Positions 1 to 5,077 of a stretch of DNA of 5,077 nucleotides are shown piece after piece. The translations under genes were made by a program, and so were the position numbers. Source of the stretch: Candidatus Caenarcanales bacterium (GTDB lineage: Bacteria > Cyanobacteriota > Vampirovibrionia > Caenarcaniphilales > Caenarcanaceae); NCBI GenBank assembly GCA_947489925.1, contig CANLFK010000151.1, positions 1-5,077 of the forward strand. Direction: 5' to 3'. Each line of letters starts with the position of its first letter. The stretch's first letter is position 1. The notes below the pieces were generated by a model. The model was not told the origin of the DNA and made no database searches. It saw nothing but the letters and a program-made list of their open reading frames with translations.

Positions 1-968
1 GTATCAATTGAATGAGTAGTTGCAAATATTTGTATCTTTTTTTCTTTTGCAATATCAAATAGCCAATTCCAAAGCTTTTCCTGAGCCGTATAATGTAATC
101 CATTTTCTATTTCATCTATTAATAAAACTCCATTATTTATTTCTTCACTAAGAATTATAAGAGCTAAAAAAAATATTTTTTGAATTCCTTCCCCCATTAA
201 ACGACCTTCCAATCTTTCTTCTATCCCAATATCAACTAATATATCTTCTCCATCAAATTTTATATCTTTAATTGATTGATCAATATCTTTTAATAGAACT
301 GCTAATTCTTCTTCTTTTTTATTTCTGATAATTTTCCCATAAGAAATTTTCAAATCCGCTGCACTAAAATTATGAGCCATATTACTATCAAAGAAAAAAC
401 AAGCAAATCTACTATCATTTTTCAAGTCTTCATGAAGACTAATATCTGGTTCTTTTAGGAACATTTGTTGAAACTTAATAGAAGAAGTTATTGAATTAGT
501 GAAAGTTTCTTCTTCAGAACTATTAATTTCTGATTTTATTAAATTATTTTGAGATTTTAAGTCTTTTTGATTGAATTTAAGATCAAAATACCATTCATAA
601 TGTTGTTCTTGTTTAGTCTTATCTGAATATAAAGTTAATTCTTCTTTTGATCCATTCCATTCACTATTTATAATTATTTTTTGAGATAAATCTAATTTAT
701 AAAAAGTATTTGTAAAATGTTTATTAATTGCATTAAAAGTTTCAAGTGGGTTCTTACAGTCATTTAATTCCAAGTAAAACCTTCTGACATGATTATTGGT
801 TTTAATAATTTCATTAAATGCGTTTTTCCAATAAGCTATTTTTAAAGCTTCAAGTACGCTAGTTTTACAGCTATTATTTTTACCGACTAATAAATTAATT
901 TTGCCAAAGTCATCAATGGTTAAATCTTTAATTCCACGGAAATTTTGAATAGTAATTTTCTTAAACAT
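1..968 (-). CDS. AAA/ABC-type ATPase, OLD/RecF-like (AAA_15/AAA_21 kind), C-terminus cut off by window edge
   Basis: Reading the minus strand from the ATG at 968 gives 322 uninterrupted codons running off the left edge. The N-terminus (MFKKITIQNFRGIKDL) is the typical first strand of SMC/RecF/OLD-like ATPases. The Walker A loop at residues 29-37 reads GKNNSCKTS, with Cys34 where Gly is usual. A long, variable, charged middle part (about 45-250) is followed by a signature-like LMGEGIQK (257-264), a Walker B segment VLLIDEIENGLH (281-292) with the paired Asp-Glu, and the switch histidine in ATTHS (316-320). It is therefore a nucleotide-hydrolysing protein expected in the cytoplasm; its cellular role cannot be read from the sequence. 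Relatives include single-gene nucleases with a C-terminal Toprim domain and two-gene defence modules. At 322+ residues the ATPase domain is nearly complete, so little besides a C-terminal tail, or an added nuclease domain, is missing. It follows hisB after 81 bp with no clear promoter and no Shine-Dalgarno. Family assignment is firm; function is not. Confidence 0.9.
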   Translation of the reverse strand, partial: MFKKITIQNFRGIKDLTIDDFGKINLLVGKNNSCKTSVLEALKIAYWKNAFNEIIKTNNHVRRFYLELNDCKNPLETFNAINKHFTNTFYKLDLSQKIIINSEWNGSKEELTLYSDKTKQEQHYEWYFDLKFNQKDLKSQNNLIKSEINSSEEETFTNSITSSIKFQQMFLKEPDISLHEDLKNDSRFACFFFDSNMAHNFSAADLKISYGKIIRNKKEEELAVLLKDIDQSIKDIKFDGEDILVDIGIEERLEGRLMGEGIQKIFFLALIILSEEINNGVLLIDEIENGLHYTAQEKLWNWLFDIAKEKKIQIFATTHSID

Positions 969-1049
969 TTTTATTTTTTATTAGCAAAGATTTATATATC
1001 ATCAAAACACCATTAAAGCTTAACCAGCTCATTTTTGGAATCACAATAA

Positions 1050-1682
1050 TTATAAAAGCCCTTTAGTAGAAATGACAGCTGATTCGCTTTGTTGTAAATT
1101 AATATCACAAGCTTTCCTCAATGCCAAAGTTACCGCTTTAAAACTAGCTTCAATTATATGGTGAGCATTTTCCCCTCTCTCTTGGTTAATATGCAAATTT
1201 AGACCGCAATTATTAACAAAAGCACGCCAAAATTCCAGCGGTAAACTTGTATCAAAATTTCCTATCCATTCACGGTTTGGTTTCAAATTATAAAATAAAA
1301 ATGGTCTGGTTGTTAAATCAATATCAGCCTCAATCAAGGTTTCATCCATTGGCACACGAGCTGAACCATATCGCATAATTCGTTTTCTTTCGCCCAAAGC
1401 CTCTTTAAAAGCTAAACCTAAAACAATACCAGTATCTTCAATTAAATGATGATCGTCTATTTCAGTGTCTCCATTAGCTTTTATTTCAAGATTAAATAAA
1501 CCATGTCTGGCAAATTGTTCAAGCATATGTGAAAAAAATGGAGAGGCGGTTTCAATTTTATAATTGGCAAAATTATCTAAGCTTAATTTAACTTCAATTT
1601 TAGTTTCTTTAGTTTCTCTGATTTGATGAGAATAACGAATTTTTTTTATAGAATTCATGAAAATTTTTTTGACAGATTTCAC
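1050..1682 (-). CDS. hisB: Imidazoleglycerol-phosphate dehydratase, monofunctional
   Basis: HisB dehydrates imidazoleglycerol phosphate to imidazoleacetol phosphate in histidine biosynthesis, in the cytoplasm, using two manganese ions. The 210-residue protein shows the family pattern throughout: RETKETKIEV (22-31), FFSHMLEQ (49-56), the first metal motif DDHHLIED (76-83), PMDE (111-114), LNLHI with His164, the second metal motif NAHHIIEASFK (172-182), and the usual C-terminal end STKGLL. Expected metal ligands His52, His78/79, Glu82, His164, His174/175 and Glu178 are all present. Ser51 replaces the Asp common before the ligand His52. There is no N-terminal histidinol-phosphatase domain, unlike the fused enterobacterial protein. 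The start is GTG at 1682, backed by AGGG six bases upstream; an ATG at residue 9 (1658) would also keep the whole conserved domain but has no ribosome site. No other his genes lie nearby, so the pathway is dispersed in this genome. Confidence 0.96.
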   Translation of the reverse strand: MKSVKKIFMNSIKKIRYSHQIRETKETKIEVKLSLDNFANYKIETASPFFSHMLEQFARHGLFNLEIKANGDTEIDDHHLIEDTGIVLGLAFKEALGERKRIMRYGSARVPMDETLIEADIDLTTRPFLFYNLKPNREWIGNFDTSLPLEFWRAFVNNCGLNLHINQERGENAHHIIEASFKAVTLALRKACDINLQQSESAVISTKGLL

Positions 1683-1697
1683 TTTTCACCCTAAATT
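1669..1697 (+). promoter_or_regulatory. Candidate promoter for the MerC-like gene
   Basis: A perfect TTGACA at 1669-1674 is followed after exactly 17 bases by TAAATT at 1692-1697, which keeps the three most important -10 positions (first T, second A, last T). The -35 lies inside the first codons of divergent hisB. Transcription would start near 1704, leaving a leader of about 20 bases without a Shine-Dalgarno. A second pair, TTCACC (1685-1690) and TATAAA (1708-1713), also has 17-bp spacing but would give an almost leaderless mRNA. Confidence 0.45.
1687..1692 (-). promoter_or_regulatory. Ribosome binding site supporting the GTG start of hisB
   Basis: On the minus strand AGGGTG occupies 1692 to 1687, so AGGG ends six bases before GTG at 1682. 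It is the only Shine-Dalgarno-like motif I see before any start here, and it favours GTG over the in-frame ATG at 1658, which is preceded by an A/T-rich stretch without purine box. Confidence 0.5.
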
Positions 1698-1714
1698 TTA
1701 TATTAATTATAAAA
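1696..1714. repeat. Short AT-only inverted repeat between divergent genes
   Basis: TTTTATA (1696-1702) and TATAAAA (1708-1714) are perfect 7-base inverted arms around a 5-base centre. The repeat covers the likely start of transcription of the plus-strand gene and the -10 of hisB, which is where an operator could sit. Being purely A/T, it may equally be two opposed -10-like boxes or chance. Confidence 0.3.
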
Positions 1715-1736
1715 ATAAAACTTTATGCTAGGACAA
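1706..1736 (-). promoter_or_regulatory. Candidate hisB promoter
   Basis: The minus strand carries a perfect TATAAT at 1711-1706. The best -35 match is TTGTCC at 1736-1731, inside the start of the divergent gene, with a longish 19-bp spacer. Transcription would begin near 1699 and give a leader of about 16 bases that just includes the AGGG site. The region is so AT-rich that a chance -10 match is easy, hence the low confidence. Confidence 0.35.
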
Positions 1737-2159
1737 AATAAAGATTCACTTGAGTTAAATAAAAAGCTAGACCAATTGGGGCTTACTTGCTCACTGCTTT
1801 GTGGTATTCATTGTGCTATTACTCCTTTGGTTATAAGCCTATTCATTGCTTTTGGTCTTAATAAAATGCTATCCGAAGAATGGGAAGCTCTTGATTTAAT
1901 TTGCCTCTCAGTTTCTCCGTTTATTGCATTTTTTAGCCTTAGAGAAGGTCTTTTTCAACATCATTCAAAATGGCCAATTTTATTATTTTGCTTAGGTTTT
2001 TTATGCCTTTTAATTGGTTATTTTAGTTCGTCTAAAGCTTGGCATCCTTATTTTATGAGCTTAGGCGGTTTTACGGTAGCACTTTCACATTTAATTAATT
2101 TAAAGCTCTTAAAACCAAATAAAAAACCGATTATGTGCAACAAAGGAATAGCCTGCTAA
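1725..2159 (+). CDS. MerC-family integral membrane protein
   Basis: The 144-residue product has the MerC domain layout: a short soluble N-terminus, then about four membrane segments (roughly 22-45, 54-72, 83-101 and 108-128) and a short basic, cysteine-bearing tail. The first helix holds CSLLCGIHC (22-30), giving Cys22, Cys26 and Cys30 with His29; the loop after helix 2 has HH (79-80); helix 4 contains GGFTVALSHLINLK; the tail ends with Cys138 and Cys144. MerC proteins of mercury operons carry Hg(II) across the inner membrane using paired cysteines in the first helix and at the C-terminus, and both pairs have counterparts here. However, no merR, merT, merP or merA is nearby, and many chromosomal MerC-domain proteins are of unknown substrate, so mercury uptake is only one possibility; another soft metal is conceivable. 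It is the only plus-strand gene, divergent from hisB and convergent with waaA. No Shine-Dalgarno precedes the ATG. Confidence 0.85.
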   Translation: MLGQNKDSLELNKKLDQLGLTCSLLCGIHCAITPLVISLFIAFGLNKMLSEEWEALDLICLSVSPFIAFFSLREGLFQHHSKWPILLFCLGFLCLLIGYFSSSKAWHPYFMSLGGFTVALSHLINLKLLKPNKKPIMCNKGIAC

Positions 2160-2217
2160 AAATTAAAGACCAAATAATCAAAGTAAATATTTTATGCAAA
2201 GTCTGTAATTTCTAATA

Positions 2218-3528
2218 TTATTTCTGCAAAGCAAGAACCGACTGGCTAATTTTCTTTATAATTTGTTGTGAAATAGTTTTTTCTGGCTCTAATAAAACAT
2301 AGTTATGATTTTTGTTTTGCAAGTTTTCATAAATCCAATCGGTAATTTCTTTTAAATTTGAACTTTGTAAAATAGGATAATTATTTTCTTTTAGACTTTC
2401 AGTCAAGTCATTAATTTTGTAATTATATTGTCCAATACAAATTGGTAAATTCCAAATAACCGCTTCTAATAGATTATGTCCGCCAATATTTGCCCAAGTT
2501 CCACCAATAAAAGCAATATTTGCCAAAGTATAATATAAGCCTAATTCGCCCATTGTATCAAGCAATAAAACCGAACCTGAACTTAAAGTTTTATTATTAA
2601 ATTCAGTTGTTTTTGAATAGTTTAAATTTTTATTTTTGCATAAAGTTTCAATTTCACTTAATCGCTCTAAATGGCGTGGAGCTAAAATTAAATGCCAATC
2701 AAAGCTTTCATTAATTAAACAATTTTTAAAAATATCAATAATAAAGTCTTCTTCACCAGAATGAGTGCTTCCAGCGATTAAAATTTGTTTTGGTTTACTA
2801 TTATTATTTCCGCTCTCTAAGCCAAATGAATTTTTTAATTGATTAATAGTTTCAGGTTTAATATTTTGTTTTAAATTAAAAGCTGAGTCAAACTTTAAAT
2901 TAGGAAAAACACTAATATTATTTTCTTTAGCTCCTAAAGCCATAAATCGTTTTTTATTATTTTCACTTTGAGCATAAATAGCGGTAAAACAATTTAAAGC
3001 ATTTTTAATAATCGGATAAATAAATTTATAATTTCTGGTCGATTTATCAGTTAAACGAGCATTAATCAAAAAAGCTGGAATCTTTCTTTGTTTGCACTGC
3101 AATAATATTTCAGGCCAAATTTCAGTTTCAGTAATTAATACCAAGTCTGGCTTAATGACACTAAACCAATTATTCAAAGCAAAATAAAAATCAAAAGGAC
3201 AATAAAATACTCTAATATTTCTAAAAGTCTTTTGTGCTAAGTCTTGCCCAGTTTTAGTGCCAGTACTTAACCAAATTTGAGCCAAAGGAAAACTTTTTTG
3301 CAATTCATAAATTAATGGTTCAATAGTTTTTACTTCCCCGAAAGAGACAGCGTGAACCCAAATATTTTGTCTTTTATTATTTATAAAAAATTCGTCTGGA
3401 ATAAAACCCATTTTTTGCGGAATGCTTTCTTTCCATTTAGCGACCAATTGCCCAATAAAAACAATAAAGGGCATAGCAAAAATAAAAAATAATAGGCTTA
3501 AAGCTCTATAGATGAATAACCAAAACAT
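2218..3528 (-). CDS. waaA: 3-deoxy-D-manno-octulosonic acid (Kdo) transferase, GT30 family
   Basis: WaaA (KdtA) moves Kdo from CMP-Kdo to the lipid A precursor at the cytoplasmic face of the inner membrane, starting the LPS inner core. The 436-residue length fits the family. Residues 1-28 form the hydrophobic membrane anchor, beginning MFWLFIYRAL, which matches the usual N-terminus and supports this ATG. The acceptor domain has IWVHAVSFGEV (56-66) with the catalytic-base candidate Glu65, STGTKTG (88-94) and ETEIWPE (134-140). The donor domain has IAGSTHSGEE (251-260), LAPRH (282-286), LDTMGELG (323-330) and GGTWANIGGHNLLEAV (342-357). Two spots differ from the common pattern: PNLKFD rather than GNLKFD (209-214), and NLLEAV rather than NPLEPA. 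Whether it adds one Kdo or more cannot be told. Its 5' end lies inside the 3' end of folD with no Shine-Dalgarno visible, implying translational coupling. Older symbol: kdtA. Confidence 0.95.
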   Translation of the reverse strand: MFWLFIYRALSLLFFIFAMPFIVFIGQLVAKWKESIPQKMGFIPDEFFINNKRQNIWVHAVSFGEVKTIEPLIYELQKSFPLAQIWLSTGTKTGQDLAQKTFRNIRVFYCPFDFYFALNNWFSVIKPDLVLITETEIWPEILLQCKQRKIPAFLINARLTDKSTRNYKFIYPIIKNALNCFTAIYAQSENNKKRFMALGAKENNISVFPNLKFDSAFNLKQNIKPETINQLKNSFGLESGNNNSKPKQILIAGSTHSGEEDFIIDIFKNCLINESFDWHLILAPRHLERLSEIETLCKNKNLNYSKTTEFNNKTLSSGSVLLLDTMGELGLYYTLANIAFIGGTWANIGGHNLLEAVIWNLPICIGQYNYKINDLTESLKENNYPILQSSNLKEITDWIYENLQNKNHNYVLLEPEKTISQQIIKKISQSVLALQK

Positions 3529-4391
3529 TGAATTTCAAAGGCTTTAACGGTATTGAGCATTAAATGAGCGACTGTCAGCGGACCTACTCCACCCGGTACT
3601 GGTGTTATAGCTTTGGCTTTTCCTTCATTTACACAAGCTTCAAAGTCAATATCACCAATTAATTTGCCATTCTCTAAGCGGTTTATGCCAACATCAATTA
3701 AAATAGCATTTTCTTTAATCCAATCGGCTTTCACAAAGGCTGGCTGACCAATAGCGGCTATTACCAAATCAGCTTGTTTGACGCTTTCAATTAAGTCAGC
3801 TAGTCGGCTTTTGCTGTGCATAATAGTAACTGTTGCCGAAGCATTAATTAAAAGTTCAGCAATTGGTTTTCCAACTAAACGAGAACGACCAATAACAGTG
3901 GCTTTTAGGCCTTTGGGGTTAAAATGATAAGCTTGCAAAAGTCGCATAATACCAAAAGGCGTACAAGGAATTAAGTTTGGCTTACCAGTCATAATCAAGC
4001 CCAAATTAAAAGGATGCAAGCCATCAATGTCTTTTAGTGGATTAATTTGTAAAATAGCAATATCTGGGCTTAAAGTGGCAGGCAAAGGCAATTGCAAGAG
4101 AATACCATTTATATTTTCATCTTCATTTAAGATTTTTATTAAATTATTTAAGTCTTCTTGTTTGGTATTAGCTGGCAAATAATGTGTATCTGATTCAATT
4201 CCTAGCTCTTTGGCGGCTTTTTCTTTGTGAGCAATATAAACTTTACTGGCATTATTATCACCAACCAAAATAACAGCTAATTTAGGTCTTTTGCCAACCT
4301 TTTGACTAATTTGATTAATTTTATTTTTTAGACAATGTTTTAAATCATTAGCAACTTTTTTACCATCTAAAATCAGGCTTTCTTTGGTCAT
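3498..4391 (-). CDS. folD: Bifunctional methylene-THF dehydrogenase / methenyl-THF cyclohydrolase
   Basis: FolD oxidises 5,10-methylene-tetrahydrofolate with NADP and hydrolyses the methenyl product to 10-formyl-tetrahydrofolate, supplying formyl groups for purines and initiator tRNA in the cytoplasm. The 297 residues carry every hallmark: KVYIAHKEKA (50-59) with the catalytic pair Tyr52 and Lys56, GILLQLPLP (96-104) with Gln100, KDIDGLHP (120-127) with the folate-binding aspartates, CTPFGI (143-148), the dinucleotide loop VIGRSRLVGKP (166-176), IDVGINR (232-238) and TPVPGGVGPLT (263-273). The ATG start fits the family N-terminus (ILDGKKVA at 7-14). The last nine residues or so are a non-conserved tail encoded partly within the 31-bp overlap with waaA. 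It lies 60 bp downstream of the HAD gene, with a candidate extended -10 promoter in that gap, and no obvious Shine-Dalgarno. Confidence 0.97.
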   Translation of the reverse strand: MTKESLILDGKKVANDLKHCLKNKINQISQKVGKRPKLAVILVGDNNASKVYIAHKEKAAKELGIESDTHYLPANTKQEDLNNLIKILNEDENINGILLQLPLPATLSPDIAILQINPLKDIDGLHPFNLGLIMTGKPNLIPCTPFGIMRLLQAYHFNPKGLKATVIGRSRLVGKPIAELLINASATVTIMHSKSRLADLIESVKQADLVIAAIGQPAFVKADWIKENAILIDVGINRLENGKLIGDIDFEACVNEGKAKAITPVPGGVGPLTVAHLMLNTVKAFEIQCFGYSSIEL

Positions 4392-4425
4392 ATTCAGCGA
4401 TTTTTATTCTTAGAATTTAGTTGGT

Positions 4426-4434
4426 ATTATCTCA
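4426..4434 (-). promoter_or_regulatory. Candidate extended -10 promoter for folD-waaA
   Basis: In the 60-bp gap upstream of folD the minus strand reads TGAGATAAT from 4434 to 4426: an extended -10 (TG, one base, then GATAAT with a single mismatch to TATAAT). No good -35 lies 16-18 bp upstream, which is tolerable for an extended -10 site. Transcription would begin near 4419, leaving a leader of about 28 bases. It could serve the folD-waaA pair independently of the upstream HAD gene. Confidence 0.35.
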
Positions 4435-4451
4435 TATAAGTCTAAATTTGA

Positions 4452-5077
4452 TTAGACAAAAGCCGATAATTCTAAAAGAGAGGCTATTTCTTGCCCGTCA
4501 GGAATATTATAAAGTGGCAATTTTTGTCTATTTAAAAACAAAGCCTTAAAATCAGCTCTCAAAGCTCCCAAATAATCATTTTCAAAACCATCTCCAATAT
4601 GCAAAATTTCATTTGGTTTTAAATTACAAATTTCAGCTACTTTTTCAAAGGCTTTTGTGTCTGGTTTTGCAAAGCCAATTTGTGTTGAGCAGATAATTTG
4701 TTCAAAATATTCATTAATTTTTAGATTTTTTAAAACTGTATTTAATCTTTCATCAAAATTAGAAAAAACAATTAAACGATATTTTCTAGTAATTAAATAA
4801 TCTAAAATACTTTTTACATCTTCAAATAAAAGCCAAGTATTTTCTTCAGCTAAATAGTTATAAAGCTCTTTTTCAAACTTTTTATAATCAGAAAATTGAC
4901 TAATTTCAATACCACTTTGGCTAAAAGTTTTTTCAATGACAATTTTCCACCAATCAAAGTCTTTATGTCCAGTACTTCCTAGTGGTTGCATTTGACTAAA
5001 AACTAATTTGAAGTTTGTATTTAAAATTTCTGGATTAACTTTAATACCATAATTTGTCGCAATATAACTATAATGTT
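4452..5077 (-). CDS. HAD-superfamily (subfamily IA) hydrolase, REG-2/HDHD3-like; N-terminus beyond window edge
   Basis: The frame stays open from the stop at 4452 to the right edge, giving 207 visible residues. The ATG at 4991 is an internal methionine: the 28 codons before it (HYSYIATNYGIKVNPE and on, through FKLVFSQ) match the cap-domain region that precedes the DWW motif in REG-2/HDHD3-like proteins. Visible catalytic motifs are motif II LIVFSNFDERL with the Ser codon at 4761-4763, motif III GFAKPD with the Lys codon at 4665-4667, and motif IV HIGDGFENDYLGA with its acidic residues at about 4575-4592. Motif I (DxDGT, with the nucleophilic Asp) should lie just off the right edge. The family contains phosphatases acting on small phosphorylated metabolites; the substrate is not predictable from sequence. 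It is the first visible gene of the minus-strand run leading into folD and waaA, but 60 bp and a possible promoter separate it from folD. Confidence 0.88.
   Translation of the reverse strand, partial: HYSYIATNYGIKVNPEILNTNFKLVFSQMQPLGSTGHKDFDWWKIVIEKTFSQSGIEISQFSDYKKFEKELYNYLAEENTWLLFEDVKSILDYLITRKYRLIVFSNFDERLNTVLKNLKINEYFEQIICSTQIGFAKPDTKAFEKVAEICNLKPNEILHIGDGFENDYLGALRADFKALFLNRQKLPLYNIPDGQEIASLLELSAFV

Noticed and set aside
1..968. Recent horizontal transfer of the ATPase judged by low GC
   Set aside because: Sampled stretches are very AT-rich, but parts of waaA are equally so; composition alone does not separate it from its neighbours.
969..1049. Promoter, terminator or small gene between hisB and the ATPase
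   Set aside because: On the minus strand there are TTGATG and several TATA-like strings, but no pair with good matches and spacing; no stable hairpin and no plausible short ORF with a ribosome site.
1050..1682. Bifunctional HisB (histidinol-phosphatase fusion)
   Set aside because: The protein is only 210 residues and begins directly with the dehydratase domain; the adjacent upstream region encodes the divergent membrane protein.
1725..2159. A mercury-resistance operon
   Set aside because: Only a MerC-like gene is present; the flanking genes are hisB and waaA, and no MerR, MerT, MerP or MerA sequence is seen on either strand.
2160..2217. Bidirectional terminator between the convergent MerC-like gene and waaA
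   Set aside because: Only a 4-bp AGAC/GTCT pairing with a loop of about 30 bases and an AAATATTT palindrome are visible; neither makes a stable GC-rich stem followed by a T run.
4406..4416. Small inverted repeat ATTCT-T-AGAAT in the folD leader
   Set aside because: Five-base arms with a one-base centre in AT-rich DNA are expected by chance and cannot form a useful hairpin; no support for an operator.
4989..4991. ATG as the start of the HAD gene
   Set aside because: The frame remains open upstream to the window edge with conserved-looking family sequence, and motif I would be missing if translation began here.

Overview
This is an AT-rich bacterial stretch using the standard genetic code, densely packed with six protein genes, two of them cut by the window ends. 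A Kdo transferase (waaA) implies a Gram-negative-type, LPS-making cell. The histidine gene hisB stands alone rather than in a his operon, and the HAD protein at the right end resembles the REG-2-like group, which as I recall is reported from cyanobacteria, Leptospira and eukaryotes. Together these are compatible with a low-GC relative of the cyanobacteria (for example a non-photosynthetic Melainabacteria/Vampirovibrionia-type organism), but that placement is only a guess from motifs and gene order.

Layout from left to right. Bases 1-968 (minus) hold most of an AAA/ABC-type ATPase of the OLD/RecF-like kind, whose C-terminus runs off the left edge; it has no entry as a complete ORF because it lacks a stop in the window. 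After an 81-bp gap comes hisB (1050-1682, minus), the imidazoleglycerol-phosphate dehydratase of histidine synthesis. A 42-bp AT-rich divergent region with candidate promoters in both directions separates it from the only plus-strand gene, a MerC-type four-helix membrane protein (1725-2159). This converges on waaA (2218-3528, minus), which is overlapped at its 5' end for 31 bp by the end of folD (3498-4391, minus). Upstream of folD lies a HAD-superfamily phosphatase-like gene (4452 to the right edge, minus) whose N-terminus is off the window.

How they work together: HAD-folD-waaA is a same-strand run, with folD-waaA very likely co-transcribed and translationally coupled; it joins one-carbon/folate metabolism to inner-core LPS assembly with no obvious biochemical link. 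hisB and the merC-like gene probably share a small divergent promoter region but not a function. The ATPase is the one gene with an accessory or defence flavour.

I see no CRISPR array, tRNA, rRNA, IS element or convincing terminator, and no gene-free stretch longer than about 80 bases. I do not find strong evidence for a new system; the most useful second looks are the ATPase with its altered Walker A motif and unseen downstream partner, and the true 5' extent of the HAD gene.
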